The notes: generated by a model from the sequence alone, not told the origin. A stretch of 42,050 bases of DNA from Saccharofermentans sp. (GCA_024682215.1 JAIKZM010000161.1:1-42050), one strand, 5' to 3'. Shown: positions 8,459 through 17,529, counted from the stretch's first letter. A program made the numbers and translations.

Positions 8459-8967
8459 GCGAAAGTAAAGAAACAGGGAAGAAGAGAAAGAATTCGCTGC
8501 GTCTCGTTGCCGCCTGCGGAATTATGGCTGCCTTTGTTTTCCTCGGTACCCAGCTCAGGATCCCGACATCGATAGGATATATAAATCTGGGTGATGCCGT
8601 TATCCTTGCCGCTTCATATGTCATAGGTCCGTTTGCGTTTTTCCCTGCTGCCATTGGTTCTGCGCTTTCCGATCTTATTGCCGGATATCCGGTCTATATA
8701 GTTCCCACATTTGTGATAAAAGGTTCCATGGGTGTTGTTGCCGGATTCATCATGAGGCATCCGCATCATGACACGAAACTGCCCATGAGGATCGCGGCAG
8801 GCATTGTTGCAGAGATCATAATGGTATCGGGATATTTTGCATTTGAGTATTTTATTTACGGATCGGCACCGGCCGTTGCATCCGTACCGTTCAATCTGAT
8901 CCAGGCAGGAGTTGCGCTGGCCATTGCAGTACCATGCTCGTATTTCCTCAGAAATGCCAGAGTGTGA
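8455..8967 (+). CDS. ECF transporter S component (vitamin uptake)
   Basis: 170 aa. GTG start at 8455 chosen because GGAGG (8442-8446) lies 8 nt upstream and the start overlaps the gph stop. After a basic N-terminus (SKETGKKRKN) come five to six hydrophobic segments with the ECF S pattern: AACGIMAAFVFLGT, INLGDAVILAASYVIGP, AAIGSALSDLIAG and PTFVIKGSMGVVAGF. S components bind one vitamin and dock on a shared EcfA/A'/T module encoded elsewhere; none is present here. The pattern resembles the DUF1393/riboflavin-like group, but the ligand cannot be assigned. No terminator is seen before the promoter of the next gene. Confidence 0.85.
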   Translation: MSESKETGKKRKNSLRLVAACGIMAAFVFLGTQLRIPTSIGYINLGDAVILAASYVIGPFAFFPAAIGSALSDLIAGYPVYIVPTFVIKGSMGVVAGFIMRHPHHDTKLPMRIAAGIVAEIIMVSGYFAFEYFIYGSAPAVASVPFNLIQAGVALAIAVPCSYFLRNARV

Positions 8968-8971
8968 GAAT

Positions 8972-8999
8972 TTGAGTTTTGGTTTTCTTATATTATAAT
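8972..8999 (+). promoter_or_regulatory. Promoter for the LTA synthase gene
   Basis: TTGAGT (8972-8977), 16-bp spacer, TATAAT (8994-8999). The start codon at 9041 has TGAGG at 8-nt spacing. Confidence 0.6.
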
Positions 9000-9040
9000 A
9001 TGCATGATTTTTCAGCAGATCAATTTGTGAGGCGATATAT

Positions 9041-11095
9041 ATGAAAGTCAGTGTTAAATTATCAAAAAAAGATCTGCCGAGGCTTATTGCGGCGCTTGTT
9101 CTTGCCGGCCTTGGCATCGCGTTTTCCGTATCAGCATTCTATGATGCGGTCATATGGTTCGCAGTCCTTTTCCTTTTGACATTTTTAACTGTAACCATCG
9201 ACGGCGAGGCAGAAGGAAAGAGAAAGCTCTTCAGGCTCATTCCCGAGATTGTCCTGCCTGTGTTTGCATCCTTCTTCAGCATCTACTTCATGCAGATGAT
9301 AAACCTTGCTCACCATAACACCATAGCCGGAGTAAAGTGGCTTTACGATCAGATGTATCACCTTGATATGTTCAGGTGGACTGTTGAGTCACTGATTGTC
9401 ATCGGCGTTTATTTCTTCTTCAGAACGGTTCAGCTTCCCAGAAGGATCGCTGCCGCGGCGGCACCTGCTCCGTTTCTCATTCTCGGTGTTGCGAATTTCT
9501 ATGTATACACATTCAGAGGACATGAGCTGATCTTTAGTGACATCTTCAGCTGGGAGACGGCGGCTAACGTCGTAGGCAACTACACTTTCCCGATCCTTGA
9601 GCCCGTAATGTACGTTCTTGTTCCTTACGTTCTCTACATCATGTGCTGCATGAGGATAAAGGAAGACAAGCCGATGATCAAGTTCGTTGTTGCAAGGATC
9701 GCCATATCTGCCGTTCTTGCAGCCGCATTCATCTTCGGTTTCTGCTATATGATCAAGGTCCGCAGCAAGGACAACAGACCTCAGGACTGGTCAGACAAAG
9801 GATCAAGGTTCAACGGCTTTCTCATGAATTTCTCCACGACCGTGGTAACGGCAATCCCCGAGGTTCCGCAGGGTTATTCTGTTCAGAATCTTGACGCGAT
9901 GATCAAGGAGACCGGAATCGACGTTTCGTATCCAGGCGCCGCTGATGATGATTCTTCAAACATCATCGTCATCATGAACGAATCATATACCGATGTTAAG
10001 TCGTATATGGCAATGATCGGATGCAAGGAGGATCCTACACCTTACTGGCATTCGCTTTCTCTCAAAGACAACTGCCTTCACGGAAAAGTTACCACTTCCG
10101 TTTACGGCGGCAATACGCCTAACTCTGAATTTGAGTTCCTCACCGGGATCACATGCGGATATCTTCCCAACGGAGCTATCCCTTATCTTCAGTTTGTTGA
10201 CCAGGAAATGTATTCGCTTCCCTGGGCACTTAAGAACATGGGTTACTCCACACTTGCCATGCATCCTTACTATTCCAACGGATGGAAGAGGACCAAGGTA
10301 TATCCTTTGATCGGATTCGACCATTATATGTTCATCGATGATTTCACATATACACCGAATGACATGCAGCGCGACAATTACATGACTGATTCACAGGCAT
10401 ACAAGAACCTGATGATGCAGCTTGATGCAAAGCCCAAGGGACAGAAGTCTTTCACTTTCCTCGTTACCGTCCAGAATCACGGCGGCTATACCGAGAATCT
10501 GAACAACTTCACACCCAAGCCGTATGTTAAGAATCTCGTAACCGGCATGGACACACAGGTAAACACTTTCCTTACATGCCTTAACCAGAGCGACAAGGCG
10601 CTTGAGGAGCTGATCGCTTATCTCAAGACCAAGGACGAGAAGTACACTCTCCTTATCTATGGCGATCACCAGCCGAACATTACTTCATTCCCGAACAACT
10701 TCGGTATCGGAAAGAAGACGAGCTGGGTAACGCCTTACATTATCTGGACTAACTATGACATGAATCCCGAGCTCGTTGAGAAATATACCAATGACAAGGT
10801 CGGCGTAACTAGCGTTAACTATCTTGCACTCGATGTAATGAAGGCTGCCGGCATTAAGTATCCCGGATATTTCCAGGTAATAGACAGCCTCAGGACGGAG
10901 ATCCCTCAGATCAATCCTGCCGGATACTATTCCGCATCCCAGAAGAAATTCTTCACTGTGGAAGAAGTAAATGATCCGAAAGATCAGAAGGCGATACAGC
11001 TTTACAGATATTTACAGTATAATGTTGCTGTAGACAAGAAGGACAGCGAATTCCGAAAAGCAGCCAATTCTGTGGTAAAGAAAAATGACCAGTAA
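9041..11095 (+). CDS. LTA synthase family sulfatase-fold phosphotransferase
   Basis: 684 aa. Four to five membrane helices in the first 250 residues are followed by an extracellular sulfatase-fold domain of the LtaS/MdoB type, which moves glycerol-phosphate from phosphatidylglycerol to a growing polymer outside the cell. Catalytic landmarks are visible: metal ligand E314 in IVIMNESYTD, nucleophile T359 in GGNTPNSEFEF (matching LtaS GKTSDSEF) and D542/H543 in IYGDHQPN. Several Clostridia proteins of this build make polymers other than classic LTA, so the exact product is open. It has its own promoter. Its last 11 bases overlap the FAD oxidoreductase start, so the two are cotranslated. Confidence 0.9.
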   Translation: MKVSVKLSKKDLPRLIAALVLAGLGIAFSVSAFYDAVIWFAVLFLLTFLTVTIDGEAEGKRKLFRLIPEIVLPVFASFFSIYFMQMINLAHHNTIAGVKWLYDQMYHLDMFRWTVESLIVIGVYFFFRTVQLPRRIAAAAAPAPFLILGVANFYVYTFRGHELIFSDIFSWETAANVVGNYTFPILEPVMYVLVPYVLYIMCCMRIKEDKPMIKFVVARIAISAVLAAAFIFGFCYMIKVRSKDNRPQDWSDKGSRFNGFLMNFSTTVVTAIPEVPQGYSVQNLDAMIKETGIDVSYPGAADDDSSNIIVIMNESYTDVKSYMAMIGCKEDPTPYWHSLSLKDNCLHGKVTTSVYGGNTPNSEFEFLTGITCGYLPNGAIPYLQFVDQEMYSLPWALKNMGYSTLAMHPYYSNGWKRTKVYPLIGFDHYMFIDDFTYTPNDMQRDNYMTDSQAYKNLMMQLDAKPKGQKSFTFLVTVQNHGGYTENLNNFTPKPYVKNLVTGMDTQVNTFLTCLNQSDKALEELIAYLKTKDEKYTLLIYGDHQPNITSFPNNFGIGKKTSWVTPYIIWTNYDMNPELVEKYTNDKVGVTSVNYLALDVMKAAGIKYPGYFQVIDSLRTEIPQINPAGYYSASQKKFFTVEEVNDPKDQKAIQLYRYLQYNVAVDKKDSEFRKAANSVVKKNDQ

Positions 11096-12467
11096 TTATG
11101 ATGTCATAATCATAGGCGCAGGCCCGGGCGGTATCTTTTCTGCTTACGAGCTTGCAAAGACGGCACCGGGACTTAAGGTTGCGGTCTTCGAGGCAGGCGG
11201 TCCTCTTGAATCGCGCAAATGTCCCATAGACGGCAAGAAGATCAAGACTTGCATAGGCTGCAAGACATGCAACATTATGCGCGGCTTCGGCGGCGCCGGT
11301 GCGTTTTCAGACGGTAAATACAACATCACAAACGATTTCGGCGGAACGCTTTACGAGCACATCGGCAAGGAAAAAGCCCTTGAACTCATGAAGTACGTCG
11401 ACGGCATCAATATGGAGATGGGCGGTGAGGGCACGAAGCTTTACACCACCGCAGGAACGAGATTCAAGAAACTCTGTCTTGAGAATAAGCTCCATCTTCT
11501 CGATGCTTCTGTAAGACACCTCGGCACCGATAAGAACTATAAGGTCCTTGGCAATATCTACGAGTATCTCAAGGATAAGATCGAATTCCATTTCAATTCA
11601 GATGTCGGAGACCTGGCCGTTAATGAAGACGGAACATACGACGTCGAATGCGGCGGCGAGCATTATACCTGCAGGAACTGCATCGTTTCAGTAGGCCGTT
11701 CCGGCAGCAAATGGATCGAGAAGGTCTGCTCCGAACTTGATATCGAGACATATTCCAACCGTGTGGACATCGGCGTAAGAGTCGAGCTTCCGGCTGTTGT
11801 TTTCGCTGACCTTACATCTGAACTTTATGAGAGTAAGATCGTTTACCGCACCGAGAAGTTTGAGGACAAGGTCCGTACATTCTGCATGAACCCGAACGGT
11901 TATGTGGTTAACGAGAACACCAACGGAATCGTTACCGTTAACGGACACAGTTTCGATGCGCCGGAACTCCAGTCCGAGAACACAAATTTCGCGCTCCTTG
12001 TCGCAAAGCACTTCTCTGAGCCTTTCAAGGATTCAAACGGATACGGCGAATCAATAGCAAGGCTTTCCAACATGCTTGGCGGCGGTGTCATCGTACAGCG
12101 CTTCGGCGATCTGATACGCGGAAGAAGGACCAATGATTCCAGGATCGCTGAATCAACTGTCAGACCTACTCTCAATGCCACGCCCGGCGATCTTTCGCTC
12201 GTGCTTCCCAAGAGAATACTCGACGGCATCATAGAGATGATCTACGCGCTTGATAAGATTGCTCCCGGTACCGCGAATGACGACACTCTCCTTTATGGTG
12301 TCGAAGTCAAGTTCTACAATATGGAGGTCGCGATAGATGACCGCCTTGAGACCAGATATCCGGGTCTCTTCGTCATAGGAGACGGCAGTGGCGTTACACA
12401 CTCGCTTTCACACGCATCCGCTTCAGGCGTCTTTGTTGCGCGTGAGATTGCGGGATCTTGCGATTGA
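11085..12467 (+). CDS. NAD(P)/FAD-dependent oxidoreductase (COG2509-like)
   Basis: 460 aa. An N-terminal dinucleotide-binding motif VIIIGAGPGGIFSAYEL is followed by CPIDGKKIKTCIGCKTCN, a cysteine cluster typical of this group, then GFGGAGAFSDGKYN. The C-terminal FAD-binding stretch GLFVIGDGSGVTHSLSHAS closes the Rossmann domain. COG2509 proteins are uncharacterised FAD dehydrogenases common in anaerobes; the substrate is unknown. The ATG lies inside the end of the LTA synthase gene (11-bp overlap). The 3' end overlaps the oppositely directed permease-protease gene by 45 bp, and that overlap codes for residues just after the FAD motif. Confidence 0.87.
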   Translation: MTSNYDVIIIGAGPGGIFSAYELAKTAPGLKVAVFEAGGPLESRKCPIDGKKIKTCIGCKTCNIMRGFGGAGAFSDGKYNITNDFGGTLYEHIGKEKALELMKYVDGINMEMGGEGTKLYTTAGTRFKKLCLENKLHLLDASVRHLGTDKNYKVLGNIYEYLKDKIEFHFNSDVGDLAVNEDGTYDVECGGEHYTCRNCIVSVGRSGSKWIEKVCSELDIETYSNRVDIGVRVELPAVVFADLTSELYESKIVYRTEKFEDKVRTFCMNPNGYVVNENTNGIVTVNGHSFDAPELQSENTNFALLVAKHFSEPFKDSNGYGESIARLSNMLGGGVIVQRFGDLIRGRRTNDSRIAESTVRPTLNATPGDLSLVLPKRILDGIIEMIYALDKIAPGTANDDTLLYGVEVKFYNMEVAIDDRLETRYPGLFVIGDGSGVTHSLSHASASGVFVAREIAGSCD

Positions 12468-14789
12468 TATAATCACGATCACAATGCAGACGGCAGTTAT
12501 AGCCGTAACGGCAAGACCGCCTTCCGGACCGAAGGCGCCTCCTGTGATCATGTCATTTACACCTGCTCCGTAAACAGTCTTTATAACCGAAGCATGAGCT
12601 TCCGTTCCTGATACCTGCAGACCGTAGAGATTTCCCTGCGAAAGGTTCCACATTGTGTGCATGGCCGATGTCATCCATATGCTTCCTGTCCTGATGTAGA
12701 TCAGCGCGAAGAGGACTGCTATCAGGAAGAGATTGACCGATGCAAGTGGAGTGTATCCCATGTTAAGTGAGTGGAATGCCGAGAACAGGAATGAAGAGAA
12801 GAAGACTGCGAAAGATTTTTTGTAACGGCTTTCGATCCTCGGGATCAGATAACCCCTGAAAAGCAGTTCCTCACTTGCGCCTTGAGGCAGCCACATTAAG
12901 ATGTTTATCAGGAATATCGGAACAGCACTCATCTCAAGACCGAAACCTGCAAACTCTATCTGGTCCGAAAGCCTGAGTATCAGGCATACTCCGGACATCA
13001 TGATGAATCCGGCAAGGATTCCTGAAATGTATTCTTTGGCTATCCTTCCGGGCCTGCCCAGAGGAAGGCCGCATATCTCAAATGCTCCTGTAAAGGATTT
13101 CTTTTTAAAGACTCTTTTTGCGCGGATGAGGCAGGCTGCGATCATGAGCGCGTAGGCAATGGCCATCAGAGCGAGGAACACAGGGTTTCCCATGAAGATC
13201 ATTATGATCTCGAATGTCTTGCCCAGCAGCTGAGAAACGTCTGATACATTTTTCAGATCAGCTATGTATTGTGAGTACTCAGCCTTGCGCATGTAGGATA
13301 CCGCAACAGGTATTACCGCGAGCATCTGGAATATTCCTATAATGGCAAGAGGATAAAGTATCTCCCTGAAGAAGAATACGATGTTGTCGGTTATCATGTC
13401 TGCTGTCTCGAGAACGGAATGCCTTCCGGATCTTGCCTGGCGGATGTCTTTAGCGGTTACCGGATCTATGGAGACCGTATATCTTTCGTTATGGAGAAGT
13501 CTTTCGGATATCAAGACGACAATTGCCGCAAGAAGCAGCGTGGACAATGACGCGGCCAGGATACCCGTAAAGTCGGCGTTTCCCGCAAGTGCGTCTCCGA
13601 GTCCGTAGAATTGCCCGTAGACCGGAAGATACAGATAGAAATCCTCGCGCTCCATGGAGTTTTGTATGCAAGTTACGCAGACGGAAACAAGGATGAGGAA
13701 TACAGGCAGAAAGGCTGTCTGTGCAGATACCACCGAATCGTTTATGACTGAAATCAGGATCGTAACCGATGCCGTAAAGACAGTAAGGATGATGAGGTGG
13801 ATCACGACCGCACCGATGTTCGAATATGTTCTGTAGTACGGTATCAGAAAGAGCGGCAGGGTAACGATGGAAACGGGTATCAGAGTCTTGAGCGCAACAC
13901 CTGCGAGATTTCCCGCGATGATCGCGTTCCTCGGTACAGGCGTCATAAGGATGCCTGTGAACGTGCCGCGTTCTTTCTGGCCGGCGATGACGTTCGTTCC
14001 GGCGCTCATTGCGGAATACAGTATGACTATGAAGATGAGAAGAGGGACAAAGGTACGGCCGAGGATGTCGAACATGAAATTCCTGTCGCTACCCCTGCCG
14101 GAAAGGTCCATCGGATCATTACGGATCTCTGAATCGGAGATGTCGGTATAAGTCCATCCGTTCTTGTTGCGCATATAGGACTGATAGCTGTTGAGATACA
14201 CATTGATGAAGTCGTTTTTCATCGAGGTGTATTCAAGTGAATTAGTGCGGTAATAAGTAAGTATGTCCGGTTTCTCGGAAGATGTGTCATTTATACGCGA
14301 GCCGACTTTTTCATCGAAGTCCTCGGGGAATACGACAGTCAGGTAAGCATCGTTTTCACGCATCCATCTTCCGAACGTGACGAAATCATAAAGTGCGAGA
14401 TTCTCTTTATAGACAAAAACGGTCGAACCGTATCCGTCGTATGTATATTCAAAAGATGCGATGTTGTCAAAATTGCCTATCCAGTCAGTGCGCGAACCGT
14501 AATCTGCCGAAACCGCATCGCGCTCCTGCTGCATATATTGATTGAAATCTATAAATGATTTCGGAGCATTTACGACCACTACGTTATAGACTTCGTCACT
14601 GAAAAGATGATAGGGGAACCACCACCACATGAGCGAAAGGAGCGTGAAAAAGACAACTGCGACGAGACCTGTGCACATCAGGAATGAAGACATGGATGCC
14701 TGCGCACCCGATTGACCGTGCTTTTTGAAAAAGCCCGCCGTTAATGTCTTTGCTCCTCTGAACCAGGATCTTGCGCTGTTTCTTTTCAT
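12423..14789 (-). CDS. ABC-2 permease fused to CPBP intramembrane metalloprotease
   Basis: 788 aa. Residues 1-430 are a NatB/ABC-2 permease: one membrane helix at about 35-60, a roughly 170-residue extracellular domain, then the helix block with GQKERGTFTGILMTPVPR. Residues about 470-788 are a second polytopic part with the CPBP (CaaX protease/bacteriocin-processing) motifs: GASEELLFRGYL, FLFSAFHSL and AMHTMWNLS. Such fusions are known in NatAB-like exporters. The ATG overlaps the ATPase stop (ATGA), so it is the last gene of a three-gene operon. The protease half may process or protect against an exported peptide, or only stabilise the pump. The 3' end overlaps the convergent FAD gene by 45 bp. 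Confidence 0.88.
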   Translation of the reverse strand: MKRNSARSWFRGAKTLTAGFFKKHGQSGAQASMSSFLMCTGLVAVVFFTLLSLMWWWFPYHLFSDEVYNVVVVNAPKSFIDFNQYMQQERDAVSADYGSRTDWIGNFDNIASFEYTYDGYGSTVFVYKENLALYDFVTFGRWMRENDAYLTVVFPEDFDEKVGSRINDTSSEKPDILTYYRTNSLEYTSMKNDFINVYLNSYQSYMRNKNGWTYTDISDSEIRNDPMDLSGRGSDRNFMFDILGRTFVPLLIFIVILYSAMSAGTNVIAGQKERGTFTGILMTPVPRNAIIAGNLAGVALKTLIPVSIVTLPLFLIPYYRTYSNIGAVVIHLIILTVFTASVTILISVINDSVVSAQTAFLPVFLILVSVCVTCIQNSMEREDFYLYLPVYGQFYGLGDALAGNADFTGILAASLSTLLLAAIVVLISERLLHNERYTVSIDPVTAKDIRQARSGRHSVLETADMITDNIVFFFREILYPLAIIGIFQMLAVIPVAVSYMRKAEYSQYIADLKNVSDVSQLLGKTFEIIMIFMGNPVFLALMAIAYALMIAACLIRAKRVFKKKSFTGAFEICGLPLGRPGRIAKEYISGILAGFIMMSGVCLILRLSDQIEFAGFGLEMSAVPIFLINILMWLPQGASEELLFRGYLIPRIESRYKKSFAVFFSSFLFSAFHSLNMGYTPLASVNLFLIAVLFALIYIRTGSIWMTSAMHTMWNLSQGNLYGLQVSGTEAHASVIKTVYGAGVNDMITGGAFGPEGGLAVTAITAVCIVIVIISIARSRNLTRNKDA

Positions 14790-15523
14790 GGTCTTTCTCT
14801 GTGGTTTTCAACATAGATCTTGAAGAAAGCATCTTCAAAATCCTTTTCGCCTGACATTGCAGTGAGTTCAGCAACCGTTCCCTGAGCGACTATCTTGCCG
14901 TCAACGAGTATCGCCACTTCGTCACACAGTTCCTCTGCAACGGAGAAGATGTGTGTCGAAAGGATGATGCATCTTCCTTCGTTCCTGAGTTCCTTAAGAT
15001 AATCGGTAACCTGTCTTGAGGTGAGAATGTCGAGTCCGTTTGTAGGCTCGTCGAAAATGATTATCGGAGGATCGTGAAGAAGGCTGATCGCGATCGATAT
15101 CTTCTGTTTCATTCCGGTCGAGAGCTCGGATATCCTTCTCTTTGCGAACGGCGTTATGCCGAATCTTTCAAATGCTTTTTCTTTTCTGCTTTTGACATCG
15201 TTCTTGGGTATGTCGTAGAGTTCCGCAAAAAAATCAAAGAGATCGTCTGGCGTTGAAACGGGATCGAGCTTGATCTCGGTCGTAAGAAATCCCAGGAACT
15301 TATGAATCTCAAGAAGATCTTTTTCAGGTGACAGACCGTTGATCTCGACGGTTCCGCTCGTAGGTTTCATCAGTGTGGCGATTATCTGCATCAGCGTCGT
15401 TTTGCCGGCACCGTTGGGGCCTAAGAGTCCGAATATGGTTCCTTTACCTATCTCAAAGGAAACGCCTCTTATGGTTTCTGTATCTTTGGTGTAGCTTTTA
15501 TGCACGTCTTTTACGGTTATCAT
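14786..15523 (-). CDS. ABC transporter ATP-binding protein (NatA-like)
   Basis: 245 aa. Walker A GPNGAGKTT, signature LSTGMKQK, Walker B IIIFDEPTNGLD and the switch His in ILSTHIFSV are all present, so it should hydrolyse ATP. The subfamily resembles NatA and drug or antimicrobial-peptide exporters that pair with ABC-2 permeases. AAGGAGAG lies about 7 nt before the ATG. The start overlaps the upstream permease by 26 bp and the stop overlaps the downstream permease by 4 bp, so the three proteins are made together, giving a likely heterodimeric permease with one ATPase type. Confidence 0.93.
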   Translation of the reverse strand: MITVKDVHKSYTKDTETIRGVSFEIGKGTIFGLLGPNGAGKTTLMQIIATLMKPTSGTVEINGLSPEKDLLEIHKFLGFLTTEIKLDPVSTPDDLFDFFAELYDIPKNDVKSRKEKAFERFGITPFAKRRISELSTGMKQKISIAISLLHDPPIIIFDEPTNGLDILTSRQVTDYLKELRNEGRCIILSTHIFSVAEELCDEVAILVDGKIVAQGTVAELTAMSGEKDFEDAFFKIYVENHRERP

Positions 15524-16778
15524 ATAAGCTCTCCTTCCTGTATACGGATCTCATTACGAGAAAAGCAACTATCGTGTTTACGGCAAGCACGGCTATTACG
15601 TGCCAGATCTTTTCCTGTGCCATGTATGATTCGCTGATCAGTGCGAGACTGTTATGCATCGGTATGAAGTATTCCAAAGTCATGGGTCTTGTTCCTCTGA
15701 ACATCTGAATGAAGAAATCCGCAAGGAACAATACGAGAGGAAGCTGGAGGTTTACCGTGATGTCCTGCATCTTGTCCAAAGAGAAGACCGTCGAAATGCA
15801 GACTGCAGTCATGACAATTACGGTGAAAGGTATCGTGATCAGAACGATCAGAAGTTCAAAAGGAGTAAGCATCATTCCGAACGGAAGAAGTGACATGGCA
15901 TCATTTGCGGTGTTGATCCATGACGTCAAAAACAGAAGGAGAGTGGTTAGATATGTTGCAGCTGATACGATCAACGTTATCGCCGCTATCTTTCCCGCGA
16001 ATATACTCGAAGCTGAAACGGGAGTCATCTTAAGCTTGGCCCAGAAACCTCGTTCTTTTTCGGAAGCAAACATGTCGCTTACAAGAGAGTAAGAGCAGTA
16101 GTACATCATGAGCAGGAGCATGCCCGGAACAATGCGCGAAGCGGAATCGTCTGCCACTGACCGGTTGTCCATGAGTTTGGTCACGGGATTGAATGAATCA
16201 ACGGAAAACAGTTTGCTCCCAAGTTCTGAATAATCACCGCCGAGCCTGTCGATAAGACTGTTCTGATAGTTTTCAAGGATACCCTGTTTGAACTGCTGTG
16301 CACGCAATCCGCCTGACAGGGAGTTCAGATCAAATCCGACATATATGACCGCTTTGCTCGTTGCTGAATTGTTCCCGCCGCATATTTCACGGTAATAATC
16401 TTTAACTGCGTTATCGAAAGAATCATCAGTTTCACCGGGCGCGAAAAAGCAGATTATCGTACCGCCTTTTAACTGTTTTCCGAATCTTTCATTGTCACCA
16501 AAAAGAGCTGAAAACTCGTTGAATGACATGTATGAATATGTATAAACATTTGCATCGGCAGTTTCTTTTACATAGTCGCGGAATGACTGCGGAGCACTCA
16601 CAAGTATTATCGGTTTCTTCGATAACGAACCTGTGGACATGTAATTGATGAGCAGCGGAAACACATTCAGAGCAAGCATCATGAGCACTGCCGGAAGCAG
16701 AAACAAAGTGACGGTCTTATGCCAGTTTGAGAATATTTTTTTCAACTCCCAACGCAAAATCACATATGTTTTTCTCAT
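15498..16778 (-). CDS. ABC-2 type permease (NatB-like)
   Basis: 426 aa. A basic start (MRKTYVILRWELKKIF) leads into a first helix (about 22-45), an extracellular domain of around 150 residues, then five helices that include the ABC-2 signature region SEKERGFWAKLKMTPVSASS. It is the promoter-proximal gene of the exporter operon and partner of the fused permease downstream. No convincing ribosome site is seen before the ATG; AAG about 11 nt upstream is the only trace, so weak translation or another start is possible. Substrate unknown: Na+, drug or peptide by family resemblance. Confidence 0.88.
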   Translation of the reverse strand: MRKTYVILRWELKKIFSNWHKTVTLFLLPAVLMMLALNVFPLLINYMSTGSLSKKPIILVSAPQSFRDYVKETADANVYTYSYMSFNEFSALFGDNERFGKQLKGGTIICFFAPGETDDSFDNAVKDYYREICGGNNSATSKAVIYVGFDLNSLSGGLRAQQFKQGILENYQNSLIDRLGGDYSELGSKLFSVDSFNPVTKLMDNRSVADDSASRIVPGMLLLMMYYCSYSLVSDMFASEKERGFWAKLKMTPVSASSIFAGKIAAITLIVSAATYLTTLLLFLTSWINTANDAMSLLPFGMMLTPFELLIVLITIPFTVIVMTAVCISTVFSLDKMQDITVNLQLPLVLFLADFFIQMFRGTRPMTLEYFIPMHNSLALISESYMAQEKIWHVIAVLAVNTIVAFLVMRSVYRKESLYDNRKRRA

Positions 16779-16978
16779 GGAATAATCTTACAATAATCTG
16801 CATGGAATATGAATGCACTGCTTTGAAATAAAGATGCACCGTTATGGTAACAAGCGATAATTCAGTGCGAAAATGATACGCCGCATCACTGATAATTACT
16901 GCTGCCGAATGTGTGTAAAATGAACAAATAAAAGGGTCTCGGGTTGTCTATTTCTAAATACTTTTTTCTCTATTTTTG

Positions 16979-17007
16979 TTGACATATTTTCAGTAAAAAT
17001 GTATGTT
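16979..17007 (+). promoter_or_regulatory. Strong promoter for the histone-H1-like gene
   Basis: A perfect TTGACA (16979-16984), 17-bp spacer and TATGTT (17002-17007). The predicted transcript start near 17014 rules out the upstream ATG at 17003 and leaves a 34-nt leader with GGAGG (17035-17039), 8 nt before ATG 17048. High expression is expected. Confidence 0.8.
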
Positions 17008-17047
17008 AAATATATCCAACACAGAAATTTACACGGAGGTTCTAAGT

Positions 17048-17476
17048 ATGGATATTGAGAAGAAGGAAGTTAAAGTTGAAGTAAAGGCAGAGCCCGCTAA
17101 GGCACCTGCTGCTCCTGCAAAGAAGGCTGTTGCTAAGAAGCCTGCTGCAAAGAAGGCTGCTGCTAAGAAGGCACCTGCTGCTAAGAAGGCTGCTGCTAAG
17201 AAGGCTGCTCCTGCAAAGAAGGCTGCTGCTAAGAAGCCCGCTGCAAAGAAAGCTGCTCCTGCAAAGAAGGCTGCTGCAAAGAAGGCTGCTCCTGCTAAGA
17301 AGGCTGCAAAGAAGGTTGCTGCTCCTAAGAAGGTTGAGATCTTCTTCCAGATCGAAGGTCAGGAAATCTCCAATGCTGCTATCGCTAAGAAGCTCCCCAA
17401 GGCTGCTAAGATCTGGGTCAACGCAGCTGAGAAGAAGGCTTATGATGAGAGCGGTAAGGGTGTAGACCTCTTCTAA
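17048..17476 (+). CDS. Lys/Ala-rich histone-H1-like protein with DUF6465-type C-terminus
   Basis: 142 aa. The start is fixed by the promoter and the GGAGG site. Residues about 17-95 are almost only Ala, Lys and Pro in repeats of the AAKKA/AAPAKK type, like the tail of eukaryotic histone H1 or bacterial HctB/AlgP proteins, and should bind DNA, RNA or polyphosphate electrostatically. Residues 96-142 form a compact domain (VEIFFQIEGQEISNAAIAKKLPKAAKIWVNAAEKKAYD) that fits the DUF6465 family of Clostridia. Flanked by a strong promoter and a strong terminator, it is an abundant single-gene unit. A role as nucleoid-associated protein is inferred. Confidence 0.9.
   Translation: MDIEKKEVKVEVKAEPAKAPAAPAKKAVAKKPAAKKAAAKKAPAAKKAAAKKAAPAKKAAAKKPAAKKAAPAKKAAAKKAAPAKKAAKKVAAPKKVEIFFQIEGQEISNAAIAKKLPKAAKIWVNAAEKKAYDESGKGVDLF
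17107..17331 (+). repeat. Degenerate tandem GCTGCTAAGAAG-type codon repeats
   Basis: The Ala-Lys-Lys coding stretch repeats 12-15 bp units such as GCTGCTAAGAAG and GCTCCTGCAAAGAAG many times. Alternation of GCT/GCA and a few CCT codons keeps it imperfect, but slippage or recombination could change repeat number between strains. Confidence 0.75.
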
Positions 17477-17500
17477 TCCAAGATAACTTCTTGATAAATT

Positions 17501-17529
17501 ACTCCCGGATCTGATCCGGGAGTTTTTTT
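17501..17529 (+). terminator. Intrinsic terminator after the histone-like gene
   Basis: ACTCCCGGAT (17501-17510) and ATCCGGGAGT (17513-17522) form a 10-bp perfect stem followed by seven T residues. It ends right where the ABC-F region begins. Confidence 0.92.

Noticed and set aside
12423..16778. Bacteriocin biosynthesis cluster around the ABC operon
   Set aside because: No precursor peptide or modifying enzyme is adjacent; ABC-2 permeases with CPBP domains also occur in general exporters.
17107..17331. CRISPR-like or satellite repeat
   Set aside because: The repeats are in-frame Ala-Lys-Lys codons of a protein gene, with no spacers.
17130..17465. 111-aa Leu/Arg-rich open frame
   Set aside because: It is the +1 frame of the Ala/Lys repeat gene; its Leu-Arg repeats are an artefact of GCT/AAG codons.
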